A DNA stretch of 64,000 nt from Microbacterium telephonicum (lineage in GTDB: Bacteria > Actinomycetota > Actinomycetes > Actinomycetales > Microbacteriaceae). This document shows positions 17,735 through 26,750 of this stretch, piece by piece; the first letter of the stretch is position 1; every line of letters starts with the position of its first letter. Position numbers and translations under genes: made by a program. The notes beneath the pieces were generated by a model. That model had not been told where the DNA came from and did not search any database. It was given only the letters and a program-made list of their open reading frames with translations. The DNA is taken from positions 806,001 to 870,000 of the forward strand of contig NZ_RCDB01000002.1 in the NCBI RefSeq assembly GCF_003651225.1. Direction: 5' to 3'.

Positions 17735-19551
17735 GCACCGCCACCGTCACCGAGCCGGGCACGGCGCAGGCACCCGGCGCCACCTCGTCGAAGAACGAGA
17801 AGCCGCTGGGCGGGCGCTTCGTCGCCGGCGCCGCGAACTACATCGACGAGCGCACCTCGATCTCCGGCTTCGTCAAGGAGCTGGGGCGCAAGATCTTCCC
17901 CGACCACTGGTCGTTCATGCTGGGCGAGATCGCGCTGTGGAGTTTCGTCGTCGTGCTCCTGTCGGGCACGTTCCTGACCTTCTTCTTCCAGGCCTCGATG
18001 GTCGAGACGCACTACACCGGCGCCTACGCGCCGATGCGTGGCGTCGAGATGTCGGCCGCGCTGGATTCCACGCTGCGCCTGTCGTTCGACATCCGCGGCG
18101 GTCTGCTCGTGCGCCAGATCCACCACTGGGCGGCGCTCGTGTTCGTCGCCGGCATCGGCGTGCACATGCTGCGCGTGTTCTTCACGGGCGCGTTCCGCAA
18201 GCCCCGTGAGCTGAACTGGGTGATCGGCTTCGTGCTGTTCATCCTCGCGATGGGCGAGGGCTTCACCGGCTACTCGCTCCCCGACGACCTGCTCTCCGGC
18301 AACGGTCTGCGCATCATCGACGGCATGATCAAGGGCATCCCGCTCATCGGCACGTGGACCTCGTTCCTGCTGTTCGGCGGCGAATTCCCCGGCACCGCGA
18401 TCGTCGGCCGCCTCTACACGCTGCACATCCTGCTGCTGCCGGCGATCCTCGTCGCGCTCCTGGCCGTGCACCTCATGCTCATGATCGTCAACAAGCACAC
18501 GCAGTTCGCCGGCCCCGGCCGCACGAACAGCAACGTCGTGGGCTACCCGATGATGCCGGTCTACATGTCGAAGATGGGCGGCTTCTTCTTCATCGTCTTC
18601 GGTGTGATCGTGCTGATCGCCTCGCTGTTCACGATCAACCCGATCTGGAATTACGGCCCGTACGACCCCTCCCCCGTCTCGGCGGGCACCCAGCCCGACT
18701 GGTACATCGGCTTCGCCGACGGCGCGCTGCGTCTCGTGCCGCCGCACCTGGAGTTCGTGCTGTTCGACCGCACCTGGTCGTTCAACATCCTCATCCCGCT
18801 CGGCGTGCTCGGCCTGTTCATCGTGCTGGTGGCGCTGTACCCCTTCATCGAGTCGTGGATCACGGGCGACAAGCGCGAGCACCACATCGCCCAGCGTCCG
18901 CGTCACGCGCCCACCCGCACCGGCATCGGCGTGGCCGGCGTCATCTTCTACGCGGTGCTGTGGGCCGCGGCCTCGTCCGACATCATCGCGACCCACTTCC
19001 ATCTCACGATGGAAGGCGTCATCCACACGCTGCAGGCGCTGCTGATCATCGGCCCCGTGCTCGGTTACTTCGTCGCCAAGCGCATCGCGATCGCCCTGCA
19101 GAAGAAGGATCGTGAGATCGCGCTGCACGGCTACGAGTCCGGTCGCATCGTCCGCCTCCCCGGCGGCGAGTACATCGAGGTGCACCAGCCCGTCGACGAG
19201 TACGAGCTCATGAAGCTCGTCGACTTCGAGACGAACGCGCCCCTCGTGGTCCGCCCCAACGACAAGGGCCGCATCCCGTGGCACGAGAACATGCGCTCGG
19301 GGCTGTCGCGGTGGTTCTTCGAGGACCGTCTCACCCCGGTCACGCAGACCGAGATCGAGGCGGCGCGTGCCCACCAGCACCACACGCTGGAGCACATCGC
19401 CCACGAGGAGGCCGAGGAGCTGCAGGGCGCCCACGAGCGCGCCGGGGTCCCGGATGCTCCGCTGCACCCGATCGAGGACGGCAAGGGGTCCGAGACCGCC
19501 AACCGCCCGTCGAACATCATCGTCCCCGACGAGGACGACAAGAAGCACTGA
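17731..19551 (+). CDS. qcrB: Cytochrome b subunit of the bcc complex
   Basis: A 606-aa membrane protein that carries both quinone sites and two b hemes. Heme-ligand histidines are visible in RQIHHWAALVFVAGIGVHMLRVFF and in LHILLLPAILVALLAVHLML; the Qo motif is PDWYIGFADGALRL, the actinobacterial form. The C-terminal about 150 residues are soluble and acidic, as in relatives. The TTG at 17731 is used because it overlaps the qcrA stop (TTGA) and GGGAG precedes it; no better start is near. It is last in the operon, and a strong hairpin follows. Confidence 0.95.
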   Translation: MSTATVTEPGTAQAPGATSSKNEKPLGGRFVAGAANYIDERTSISGFVKELGRKIFPDHWSFMLGEIALWSFVVVLLSGTFLTFFFQASMVETHYTGAYAPMRGVEMSAALDSTLRLSFDIRGGLLVRQIHHWAALVFVAGIGVHMLRVFFTGAFRKPRELNWVIGFVLFILAMGEGFTGYSLPDDLLSGNGLRIIDGMIKGIPLIGTWTSFLLFGGEFPGTAIVGRLYTLHILLLPAILVALLAVHLMLMIVNKHTQFAGPGRTNSNVVGYPMMPVYMSKMGGFFFIVFGVIVLIASLFTINPIWNYGPYDPSPVSAGTQPDWYIGFADGALRLVPPHLEFVLFDRTWSFNILIPLGVLGLFIVLVALYPFIESWITGDKREHHIAQRPRHAPTRTGIGVAGVIFYAVLWAAASSDIIATHFHLTMEGVIHTLQALLIIGPVLGYFVAKRIAIALQKKDREIALHGYESGRIVRLPGGEYIEVHQPVDEYELMKLVDFETNAPLVVRPNDKGRIPWHENMRSGLSRWFFEDRLTPVTQTEIEAARAHQHHTLEHIAHEEAEELQGAHERAGVPDAPLHPIEDGKGSETANRPSNIIVPDEDDKKH

Positions 19552-19573
19552 CACCGCCGATCCGCATCGGCAG

Positions 19574-19617
19574 GAAAGCGGCGAGGAGTGACCGACACGG
19601 TCGCCCTCGCCGCTTTC
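19574..19617 (+). terminator. Hairpin terminator after ctaE-qcrCAB
   Basis: A 13-bp perfect outer stem (GAAAGCGGCGAGG with its complement) plus an inner GACCG/CGGTC pairing, 22 bp past the qcrB stop. It ends in CTTTC without a long T-run. Confidence 0.75.
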
Positions 19618-19626
19618 GTGTTCGCG

Positions 19627-19632
19627 TAGCGT
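19627..19632 (+). promoter_or_regulatory. Rhodanese gene -10 element (leaderless)
   Basis: TAGCGT ends 7 nt before the ATG at 19640. Confidence 0.45.
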
Positions 19633-19639
19633 CGTCCCC

Positions 19640-20047
19640 ATGACCGACGCACTCGCCTACTTCACCGCCAAGCTCACCCACGAGACCGACGCCTCCGACG
19701 TCTACGCCGCGCAGAAGGCCGGCGACGCCTTCGTGCTCGTCGACGTGCGGGGCGACGAGGCGTGGGCGCAGGGGCATGTCTCGGGGGCCGTGCACATGCC
19801 GTACCGCGAGGTCGCCGAGCGCGCACCGCGCGAGCTCGACCCGGCCGTGCCCGTCGTCGTCTACTGCTGGAGCCCCGGCTGCAACGCGGGCGCGAAGGGC
19901 GCCCTGGAGTTCGCGAAGCAGGGCTTCACGGTGCGCGAGATGATCGGCGGCTACGAATACTGGGTGCGCGAGGGCCAGCCCACCGACAACGCCGACGGTC
20001 CCCTCCCCCGGGTGTTCGACCCGCAGGTGATGGTCGTCCGACGCTGA
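19640..20047 (+). CDS. Rhodanese-like domain protein
   Basis: A 135-aa single-domain rhodanese. VLVDVRGDEAWAQGHVSGAVHMP is the CH2A-type signature and YCWSPGCNAG is the active-site loop with its cysteine. The loop carries a second cysteine and lacks the usual arginine, so the sulfur acceptor may be a small thiol or another protein. It lies between the qcr operon and the convergent PP2C gene and has its own promoter, so a link to respiration is only positional. Confidence 0.88.
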   Translation: MTDALAYFTAKLTHETDASDVYAAQKAGDAFVLVDVRGDEAWAQGHVSGAVHMPYREVAERAPRELDPAVPVVVYCWSPGCNAGAKGALEFAKQGFTVREMIGGYEYWVREGQPTDNADGPLPRVFDPQVMVVRR

Positions 20048-20052
20048 CCCTC

Positions 20053-20112
20053 CTCACCAGTCACGAATGGTGGCCTGGAAGGCCTCCAGCGCCACCATTC
20101 GTGACTGGTGAG
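20053..20112. repeat. Long perfect palindrome between convergent genes
   Basis: Two 22-nt arms are exact inverted copies (20053-20074 and 20091-20112; core CACCAGTCACGAATGGTGGC) around a 16-nt centre that can itself pair. It fills the gap between the rhodanese and PP2C stops. It could act as a two-way terminator, but there is no T-run and the length and perfection look more like a dispersed REP-type palindrome. Confidence 0.85.
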
Positions 20113-20124
20113 AGGATGCCGGGG

Positions 20125-20928
20125 TCAGCCCGCGCGCGGGGTGTCGAGGCCCTCGAGGAACCGCGCCGCCGCCGCGCCCGCGAACACGGGAGCGGACAGC
20201 TCATCGGCGACGTCTGTCGCGACGTCGCAGACGACGGCGGTGACGTTGTCACGCGACCCCGCGTCCAGCGCCTGCGACACGAGCGCGTGCGCGGCGCGCA
20301 CGGGGTCCGACTCCAGGGCCAACTCCTCGCGGATGACGTCGTCGGGGAGGTAGTCGCTCACGCCGTCGCTGCACAGCAGCCAACGGTCGCCGACGACCGG
20401 CACGCGCTCGACGACGCGCACGACATCGCGGGCGTCGCCGCGCAGCGACGCCGTGATGATGTTTCGCCGCGGGTGCGTCATCGCGTCCTCCGGCGAGACG
20501 AGCCCCTGATCGACGAGCGCCTGCACGAAGGAGTCGTCGCGGGTCTGACGGATGAGGTGACCGTCGCGCAGCAGGTAGGCACGCGAGTCGCCGGTGTGCG
20601 CCAGCAGCAGCGTCGCCTCGTCGTCGGCGATCCACAGACCGGTGAACGTCGTCGCCATGCCCGCGAGCGACGGGTCGCGCCGCACGTGTGCGCCCAGATC
20701 CCAGTTCGCGCCCCGCAGCCGCAGCGCGAGCGCCTCGGCGTCCGCCACCTGCCGCCCGCCCGCGACCAGGCGGTGCACGAGAGCCGCCGACGCCAGGTCG
20801 CCGGCGGGACCGCCGCCGACCCCGTCGGCGACGGCGGCGCCCCAGGACGCCGCGAAAGCGGCATCCTGGTTCACCGAACGGAAGGGGCCGACGTCACTGG
20901 AGACGCCGGCCCGTAAGCCCCACGACAT
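20125..20928 (-). CDS. PP2C-type serine/threonine protein phosphatase
   Basis: A 267-aa metal-dependent phosphatase with the PP2C acidic motifs in order: VNQDAA, ADGVGGGPAGDLAS, HTGDSRAYLLRDG, CSDGVSDYL and SRDNVTAVV. It reverses Ser/Thr kinase signalling in the cytoplasm. The ATG lies 5 nt after the ctaF stop, so it is probably transcribed as the last gene of ctaC-ctaD-ctaF. This is an unusual partner for an oxidase operon and may be chance read-through. Confidence 0.92.
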   Translation of the reverse strand: MSWGLRAGVSSDVGPFRSVNQDAAFAASWGAAVADGVGGGPAGDLASAALVHRLVAGGRQVADAEALALRLRGANWDLGAHVRRDPSLAGMATTFTGLWIADDEATLLLAHTGDSRAYLLRDGHLIRQTRDDSFVQALVDQGLVSPEDAMTHPRRNIITASLRGDARDVVRVVERVPVVGDRWLLCSDGVSDYLPDDVIREELALESDPVRAAHALVSQALDAGSRDNVTAVVCDVATDVADELSAPVFAGAAAARFLEGLDTPRAG

Positions 20929-20933
20929 GGATG

Positions 20934-21368
20934 TCAGCGGGCGAAGTATCCGCGGTAGTACTCGTAGACCCAGCCCACGATCGCGACGACGAACACGCCG
21001 AAGCCGATCGGGACCATCCAGGTGCCCACGGCGAGACCGATCATGGCCAGCGACGCCGAGAAGGCCAGCACGAGCGGCCACCACGACCACGGGCTGAACT
21101 CGCCCATCTCGGGGTCACCGTCGTCGATGTCTGCCGTCAACACGTCCTCGGGCAGCTCGCCGCCCTGCGCGCGGTGCACGCGGTCGACGTAGAACCCGAT
21201 CATGACGGCCATGAACACGCTGAACAGCAGGCCCACGGTGCCGACCCACTCGATCGCGTTGTACCACGGCCGCGACGAGTGCTCGATGATGTTCCACCAG
21301 GTGTACACGATCGCCATGAGCAGGAAGAACCCGCCCAGGATCCACCAGAGGTTGACGTTGGTCTTCAC
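20934..21368 (-). CDS. ctaF: Cytochrome c oxidase subunit 4 (actinobacterial CtaF)
   Basis: A 144-aa membrane protein with four hydrophobic helices (about 8-26, 40-60, 98-116, 119-136) and the family segments YTWWNIIEHSSRPWYN and SPWSWWPLVLAF. It is found only in actinobacterial aa3 oxidases, where it packs against subunit I. The start GTG directly abuts the ctaD stop (TAAGTG). Confidence 0.93.
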   Translation of the reverse strand: MKTNVNLWWILGGFFLLMAIVYTWWNIIEHSSRPWYNAIEWVGTVGLLFSVFMAVMIGFYVDRVHRAQGGELPEDVLTADIDDGDPEMGEFSPWSWWPLVLAFSASLAMIGLAVGTWMVPIGFGVFVVAIVGWVYEYYRGYFAR

Positions 21369-23111
21369 TTACTTGACCTCTCCCTGGGCGAGATCGACGA
21401 CGGGCGCATCGGGGGCGTCCTTGGCCGGGCCCACGCCGACCGGCAGCGCGGCCTCGGGGTGGGCGAGGTCGAACGCCGGACGCTCGCTGCGGATGCGCGG
21501 GATCGAGGTGAAGTTGTGACGCGGCGGCGGGCAGCTGGTCGCCCACTCGAGCGATCCGCCGTAACCCCACGGGTCGTTGACGGTCACCTTCGGGGCGGTG
21601 CGCGCGGTGATCCAGACGTTCAGGAAGAACGGGATCATCGACGCGCCGAGGATGATGGCGCCGATCGTCGAGACCTGGTTCTGCCACGTCCAGCCGTCGG
21701 CCGCGGAGTAGTCCGCGTAGCGACGCACCATGCCGTCGACGCCGAGCCAGTGCTGGATGAGGAAGGTCATGTGGAAGCCGATGAACAGCAGCCAGAAGTG
21801 CACGTAGCCGAGGCGCTCGTTGAGCATCTTGCCGGTCCACTTGGGCCACCAGAAGTAGAAGCCCGCGAACATGGCGAACACGACCGTGCCGAAGACGACG
21901 TAGTGGAAGTGCGCGACGACGAAGTACGAGTCGGAGAGGTGGAAGTCCAGCGCCGGCGAGGCGAGGATGACACCAGTGAGGCCACCGAAGACGAACGACA
22001 CGAGGAAGCCGAGCGCGAAGACCATCGGCGTCTCGAACGTGACCGAGCCTCGCCAGAGCGTTCCGATCCAGTTGAAGATCTTCACACCCGTCGGCACCGC
22101 GATGAGCATCGTCATCAGGGCGAAGAACGGCAGCAGCACCGCGCCGGTGACGTACATGTGGTGCGCCCACACCGACACCGACAGCGCCGCGATCGCGATG
22201 GTCGCGTAGACGAGGGTCTTGTATCCGAAGATCGGCTTACGGCTGAAGACCGGGAAGATCTCCGAGACGATGCCGAAGAACGGCAGCGCGATGATGTACA
22301 CCTCGGGGTGACCGAAGAACCAGAACAGGTGCTGCCACAGCAGCACGCCGCCGTTGGCGGGATCGTAGATGTGGGCGCCGAGCACGCGGTCGGCGGCGGC
22401 GGCGAGGATCGCGGCGGCCAGCACCGGGAAGGCCATCAGCACGAGGATGCTCGTGATGAGCACGTTCCACGAGAAGATCGGCAGACGCCACATCGTCATA
22501 CCCGGCGCACGCATCGTGATGATGGTCGTGATGAAGTTCACGGCACCGAGGATCGTGCCGAAACCGCTCATGCCGAGACCCAGCATCCAGAGGTTTCCGC
22601 CCGCGCCCGGTGAGAACGAGGCGTTGGCCAGCGGCTGGTAGGCGAACCATCCGAACGCGGCGGCGCCCTGCGGGGTGAGGAAGCCGGCGATCGCGATGAT
22701 CGATCCGAAGATGAACAGCCACAGCGCGAACGCGTTCAGACGCGGGAAGGCGACGTCGGGGGCACCCAGCTGCAGCGGCAGGATCGCGTTGGCGAAGCCC
22801 GCGAACAGCGGCGTCGCGAACATCAGCAGCATGATCGTGCCGTGCATCGTGAACAGCTGGTTGTACTGCTCCTTGGTCGGGATGACCTGCATGCCCGGCT
22901 CGAACAGCTCGGCGCGGATGATGAGGGCCATCACACCGCCGAGCAGGAAGAACAGCACGGAGGCGATCAGATACATGTAGCCGATCGTCTTGTGGTCGGT
23001 GGAGGTGATCCACTTGACGACGATGTTGCCCTTCTGCTCCACACGCGAGGAGCTCATGAGAGCCGCCTGGCGCGGGGGGATCGTCTGCGGGCGCTCGGAT
23101 ACCTGGGTCAT
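21369..23111 (-). CDS. ctaD: Cytochrome c oxidase subunit I
   Basis: A 580-aa catalytic subunit that reduces O2 to water and pumps protons. Twelve hydrophobic segments; heme a/a3 and CuB ligands appear in [23 protein letters not shown] (with the cross-linked HPEVY), WAHHMYVTG and HYVVFGT. Loop residues of the D- and K-channels are in their usual context. Its ATG overlaps the ctaC stop by one base (TGATG), and ctaF follows with no gap. Confidence 0.97.
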   Translation of the reverse strand: MTQVSERPQTIPPRQAALMSSSRVEQKGNIVVKWITSTDHKTIGYMYLIASVLFFLLGGVMALIIRAELFEPGMQVIPTKEQYNQLFTMHGTIMLLMFATPLFAGFANAILPLQLGAPDVAFPRLNAFALWLFIFGSIIAIAGFLTPQGAAAFGWFAYQPLANASFSPGAGGNLWMLGLGMSGFGTILGAVNFITTIITMRAPGMTMWRLPIFSWNVLITSILVLMAFPVLAAAILAAAADRVLGAHIYDPANGGVLLWQHLFWFFGHPEVYIIALPFFGIVSEIFPVFSRKPIFGYKTLVYATIAIAALSVSVWAHHMYVTGAVLLPFFALMTMLIAVPTGVKIFNWIGTLWRGSVTFETPMVFALGFLVSFVFGGLTGVILASPALDFHLSDSYFVVAHFHYVVFGTVVFAMFAGFYFWWPKWTGKMLNERLGYVHFWLLFIGFHMTFLIQHWLGVDGMVRRYADYSAADGWTWQNQVSTIGAIILGASMIPFFLNVWITARTAPKVTVNDPWGYGGSLEWATSCPPPRHNFTSIPRIRSERPAFDLAHPEAALPVGVGPAKDAPDAPVVDLAQGEVK

Positions 23112-24019
23112 CAGTGCTCTCCCTCGGTGGATGCGGCGTCACCCGTGGTGCCCGGCAGGTTCTGCAGGCGGTCGTAGGCGTTGTCGATGTCGCCCGTCTG
23201 GCCGGCGTCGCGCAGCGTCTCGAGGTAGTCCTCGTAATCGGCCTCCGAGACGACCTTGACCTTGAACAGCATCATCGAGTGGTACTGGCCGCACAGCTCG
23301 GCGCATTTGCCGTCGTACTCGCCGATGCGGGTCGGGGTGAAGGACCAGTAGTTGTCCTTCCCGATGTACATGTCCTTCTTGTACAGGAAGTCGATGATCC
23401 AGAAGGAGTGGATCACGTCGCGCGAGGCGAGCTTGATCTTCACCTCCTTGTCGACCGGGAGGTACAGCGTGGGGATCTCGTTGGTGATGTCACCGACGGC
23501 ATCCGTCTGCGCCTGGACGCCCATCGACCAGACGGCGTCGTCGCCGGCCTCGCAGTTCTGGGTGTCGTCGTTGTACTGGAAGTCCCAGGCCCACTGCTTG
23601 CCGATGGCCGTGACGCACACGTCGGGGTCGTCGTACTGGGTCTCGAGGATCGTCTGGTCGCGCGCCGTGAAGGCGAAGAAGCCGATGACGAGGATGAGCG
23701 GCACGACCGTGTAGAAGATCTCGATCGGCATGTTGTAGCGCAGCTGCACCGGCAGGCCGGACTGGCCGCGACGGCGGCGGTACGCGATCGCCGCCCAGGC
23801 CATGAGGCCCCACGTGATGACACCGACGGCGAGGAGCACGATCCAGGAGTTGACCCACAGTGCCGAGATCATCTCGGTGTGGTTGGTCGCCTGCGTGCCG
23901 TCCTCGGTGAACCCCGGGAGGAAGCCGTTCAGCTCAGTGGGGGTGCAGGCTGCGAGGGCGACCGCTGTGGCCATGCCCAGGGGGATGGCAGCGAGGCGGA
24001 GGCGACGTTTGACGCGCAC
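23111..24019 (-). CDS. ctaC: Cytochrome c oxidase subunit II, lipoprotein with CuA site
   Basis: A 302-aa subunit that accepts electrons from QcrC. The N-terminus is a lipoprotein signal with ALAAC, so C25 would be lipidated by Lgt and cut by LspA (encoded in this window). Two membrane helices at about 53-78 and 98-118 precede the cupredoxin domain; CuA ligands are H204, C239, C243, H247 and M250 ([12 protein letters not shown]). It is the first gene of ctaC-ctaD-ctaF. Start ATG or the adjacent GTG codons; the called start gives a standard signal peptide. Confidence 0.96.
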   Translation of the reverse strand: MRVKRRLRLAAIPLGMATAVALAACTPTELNGFLPGFTEDGTQATNHTEMISALWVNSWIVLLAVGVITWGLMAWAAIAYRRRRGQSGLPVQLRYNMPIEIFYTVVPLILVIGFFAFTARDQTILETQYDDPDVCVTAIGKQWAWDFQYNDDTQNCEAGDDAVWSMGVQAQTDAVGDITNEIPTLYLPVDKEVKIKLASRDVIHSFWIIDFLYKKDMYIGKDNYWSFTPTRIGEYDGKCAELCGQYHSMMLFKVKVVSEADYEDYLETLRDAGQTGDIDNAYDRLQNLPGTTGDAASTEGEH

Positions 24020-24057
24020 GTTTCACCTTTCGGGGTCTTGAAGGTTCGACTCCCGCC

Positions 24058-24063
24058 AGTCTA
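24058..24063 (-). promoter_or_regulatory. Probable -10 of the ctaC-ctaD-ctaF operon
   Basis: TAGACT on the minus strand, 38 nt before the ctaC start; the leader contains GAAAGGTGAAA near the start. No clear -35. Confidence 0.4.
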
Positions 24064-24118
24064 GGGCAACCTCCCACGCGATTCAGGCCATCCGCCCAGG
24101 ATGTCCCGACTCTCGGAG

Positions 24119-24133
24119 GGGGCGCGAAGCCCC
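24119..24133 (-). terminator. Possible hairpin after erpA
   Basis: GGGGC and GCCCC pair around a 5-nt loop, in a GC-rich tract 11 bp past the erpA stop. The stem is short and has no T-run, so this is tentative. Confidence 0.4.
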
Positions 24134-24144
24134 GCCCCGGAGGG

Positions 24145-24504
24145 TCAGTGGAACGAGTCGCCGCAGGCGCAGCTGCCCGCCGCGTTGGGGTTGTCGATGG
24201 TGAAGCCCTGCTGCGAGATCGTGTCCTGGAAGTCGATCTTGGCGCCGTCGAGATAGGGCACCGACATGTCGTCGACGATGACCTCGACGCCGTCGAAGTC
24301 GACCGCGACGTCGCCGTCGAGGAAGCGCTCGTCGAAGTAGAGCTGGTAGATGAGGCCCGAGCATCCGCCGGGCTGGACGGCGACGCGCAGACGCAGGTCG
24401 TCGCGGCCCTCCTGCTCGAGGAGGCTCTTGACCTTGGCGGCGGCCGCGTCGGTCAGCGCGACGCCGTGGGTCTGGATGTCGGTGGACGTGGCGATGTCGG
24501 TCAT
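24145..24504 (-). CDS. erpA: Iron-sulfur cluster insertion protein, ErpA/HesB type
   Basis: A 119-aa A-type carrier that delivers Fe-S clusters to target enzymes. The three conserved cysteines are in PGGCSGLIY and GSCACGDSF, and the N-terminal VALTDAAAAKVKSLL is typical. It lies next to the cytochrome oxidase genes, where the Rieske protein is a possible client. The ATG (24502-24504) has TAGAAT 7 nt upstream. Confidence 0.93.
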   Translation of the reverse strand: MTDIATSTDIQTHGVALTDAAAAKVKSLLEQEGRDDLRLRVAVQPGGCSGLIYQLYFDERFLDGDVAVDFDGVEVIVDDMSVPYLDGAKIDFQDTISQQGFTIDNPNAAGSCACGDSFH

Positions 24505-24511
24505 GGCGTTG

Positions 24512-24517
24512 ATTCTA
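24512..24517 (-). promoter_or_regulatory. erpA -10 element (leaderless)
   Basis: TAGAAT, close to the TATAAT ideal, ends 7 nt before the ATG. Confidence 0.5.
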
Positions 24518-24559
24518 CGCGGCCGACCCTGGTGGAGGGCCGACCGCGCGGAGGCATCG

Positions 24560-25954
24560 TCAGAGCGTCGAGGCGTCGAGGCTCTCGAGCAGCAGCGCCT
24601 CTGAGATGAGGGCGTGCCGGAAGGTGTCGAGGTGGAGCGACTCGTTGGGGCTGTGGGCCCGCGCGTGCGGGTCTTCGACGCCGGTGACGAGGATCTGCGC
24701 CGCCGGGAACTCGCGCACGAGGTCGGCGATGAACGGGATCGAGCCGCCGACCCCGATGTCGACGGGCGAGACGCCGTAGCCGCTCTCCAGCGCGTCCCGC
24801 GCCTTCTCGACGGCCCAGCCGGAGGTGTCGACGAGGAAGGCGTCGCCGAGGTCGACGTCGCTGAAGGTGAGCTGCGCGCCGAACGGTGCGTGGGCACGCA
24901 GGTGCGCCTCGAGCGCGGCGTAGGCGTCGGCGGCGCGCTGCCCGGGTGCGACGCGCGAGCTGATGACGACCGACAGCTCCGGAGTCAGGGTGTTCGACGC
25001 GTTGCGCACGCTCGGGAAGTCGATGCCCGTCACGGTGACGGTCGGCTTGTTCCACAGCCTGCTGAGGATCGTGCCGCGGCCGATGGGGCTGACGCCGTCG
25101 GGCAGGCCCGCCTCGCTGCGCAGCGTCTCTTCGGTGTACTCGGGCGTCTCGGCGTCGCGCTCGTGGAGCCCCGCGACGGCGACCGCGCCGTCGTCGTCCC
25201 ACAGCGTCGCGAGCAGCTTGGCGGTGGCGAGCATCGCGTCGGGCACCGCTCCCCCGAACATCCCCGAGTGGGAGGCGTGGTCGAGGGTCTTCACGGTCAT
25301 CGTGAAGCGGGCGTTCCCGCGTAGCGACACCGTGAGCGCCGGCGTGACGGCATCCCAGTTGCCCGAGTCGGCGACGACGATCACGTCGGCGCGCAGCGCG
25401 TCGGCGTTGTCGGCGAGGAACGCGGCGAACGAGGCCGACCCCGCCTCCTCCTCGCCCTCGATGAACAGGTTCACCCCGAGGTCGAAATCGGTGCCGAGCA
25501 CCTCGACGAGCGCGCGCAGCGCCCCGATGTGCGCCATGACGCCGGCCTTGTCGTCGGCCGCGCCGCGGCCGTAGAGGCGGCCACCCCGCAGCGTCGGCTC
25601 GAACGGCGCGCTCTCCCACAGCGACTCGTCACCCACGGGCTGCACGTCGTGGTGGGCGTAGAGCAGGATGGTGGGCCGCCCGTTGCGCGCGGCCCGCGTG
25701 GCCAGCACGGCCGGCATCCCGGGCTCGCCCGTCGCGGGGACGTTCGCGGTCTTGACCTCGACCCGGTCGAAGATGCCGAGGTCGTCGAGGAGCGCCTTCA
25801 CCGCGGCCGCGCTGCGTTCCACTTCGGCGCGGTCGAAGCCGGGGAACGCGACGGACGGGATGCGCACGAGGGCACCGAGGTCGGCGAGGGCGGCGGGGAC
25901 GGCAGCGGTGGCCGCCTCGTGCACGGCCGAGGCCCGGGACGAAGCTGAGGTCAT
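24560..25954 (-). CDS. M20-family metallopeptidase (dipeptidase)
   Basis: A 464-aa zinc peptidase. LLYAHHDVQP gives the first metal histidine and aspartate, GRGAADDKAG the bridging aspartate, and IEGEEEAGS the catalytic glutamate pair; DPHARAHSPNE near the C-terminus supplies the last histidine. A dimerisation domain occupies about residues 200-350. The arrangement is that of carnosinase-type cytosolic dipeptidases; the natural peptide is unknown. The ATG (25952-25954) has TAAGAT 7 nt upstream and is divergent from DUF3043. Confidence 0.93.
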   Translation of the reverse strand: MTSASSRASAVHEAATAAVPAALADLGALVRIPSVAFPGFDRAEVERSAAAVKALLDDLGIFDRVEVKTANVPATGEPGMPAVLATRAARNGRPTILLYAHHDVQPVGDESLWESAPFEPTLRGGRLYGRGAADDKAGVMAHIGALRALVEVLGTDFDLGVNLFIEGEEEAGSASFAAFLADNADALRADVIVVADSGNWDAVTPALTVSLRGNARFTMTVKTLDHASHSGMFGGAVPDAMLATAKLLATLWDDDGAVAVAGLHERDAETPEYTEETLRSEAGLPDGVSPIGRGTILSRLWNKPTVTVTGIDFPSVRNASNTLTPELSVVISSRVAPGQRAADAYAALEAHLRAHAPFGAQLTFSDVDLGDAFLVDTSGWAVEKARDALESGYGVSPVDIGVGGSIPFIADLVREFPAAQILVTGVEDPHARAHSPNESLHLDTFRHALISEALLLESLDASTL

Positions 25955-25961
25955 GCGGGTA

Positions 25962-25967
25962 ATCTTA
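25962..25967 (-). promoter_or_regulatory. Dipeptidase -10 element (leaderless)
   Basis: TAAGAT ends 7 nt before the ATG of the M20 peptidase gene. Confidence 0.5.
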
Positions 25968-26001
25968 GAACGCACGTTTCCGCCGACTTGAGGTCCCTCC
26001 C

Positions 26002-26568
26002 GTGGCAAAGACTCCCGCTGCCCCCGTCCCCGACGCTTCCGCCGATGCCCCGCAGGGCGTCGGCAAGAACCGCCCGACCCCGTCGCGGGCCGAGCAGGAG
26101 GCGGCACGCAAGCGTCCCCTGGTGGCCGACACCAAAGAGGCCAAGCGCCGGGTTCGCACCGAGATGGCGGCGCAGCGCGAGAAAGCCCGCATCGGCATGG
26201 CCAACGGCGAGGAGAAGTACCTCCCGCTGCGCGACAAGGGTCCGCAGCGCAAGTTCGTGCGCGACTGGGTGGACTCCGGCTGGCACTTCGGCGAGCTGAT
26301 GATGCCGCTCATGGTGGTCGTGATCCTGCTGAGCCTCATCCCGAACCCGGCGATCATGTACTACGGCTTCATCGGCCTGTGGGCGTTCATCCTGCTCGTC
26401 GTGGCGGACATGATCTTCACGAGCATGCGCGTCAAGAAGCTCGCCCGCGAGAAGTGGGGCTCCCGCGTCGAGAAGGGTCTCGGCTGGTACGGCGCGATGC
26501 GCACGATCCAGATGCGCTTCATGCGACTGCCGAAGCCCCAGGTCAAGCGGGGGCAGAAGCCCGCCTGA
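26002..26568 (+). CDS. DUF3043 membrane protein
   Basis: A 188-aa protein with a basic, Ala/Pro-rich cytoplasmic N-terminus (about 90 residues), two membrane helices near 98-118 and 120-142 and a basic C-terminal tail. DKGPQRKFVRDWVDSG and the GWYGAMRTIQMR end are the DUF3043 signatures, a family restricted to actinobacteria with no known function. GTG start. It is divergent from the M20 dipeptidase and convergent to pyrD across a repeat region. Confidence 0.87.
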   Translation: MAKTPAAPVPDASADAPQGVGKNRPTPSRAEQEAARKRPLVADTKEAKRRVRTEMAAQREKARIGMANGEEKYLPLRDKGPQRKFVRDWVDSGWHFGELMMPLMVVVILLSLIPNPAIMYYGFIGLWAFILLVVADMIFTSMRVKKLAREKWGSRVEKGLGWYGAMRTIQMRFMRLPKPQVKRGQKPA

Positions 26569-26576
26569 ATCGGGCA

Positions 26577-26696
26577 TGTCACACGACACGCCGTCCCGAC
26601 GCCTCCGCACCGGTCTTTCGTGTGACACGGTCTCCGCGCGTGTCACGCATACGGCCGTCACGGGGAGGCCGCACCGGCACATCGTGTGACACGGTC
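26577..26696. repeat. Two-unit palindromic repeat between convergent genes
   Basis: TGTCACACGA (26577-26586) is an inverted copy of TCGTGTGACA (26618-26627). The 15-mer TCGTGTGACACGGTC occurs twice, at 26618-26632 and 26682-26696, each preceded by a partly conserved GCCGTC..CCGCACCGG block; a degenerate left arm (TGTCACG) is at 26641. The layout is a tandem pair of palindromic units, like a BIME/REP cluster. The remainder up to 26750 shows only the palindrome GCATCCGGATGC and no gene. Confidence 0.75.
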
Positions 26697-26750
26697 GCCG
26701 TTCGCGCTCGCGCGCCGCTGCGCGGCATCCGGATGCCGGATGGCGGCGAC

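Noticed and set aside
20053..20112. A small RNA gene in the palindrome
   Set aside because: No promoter is visible inside the gap, which is only 77 bp between two convergent stops.
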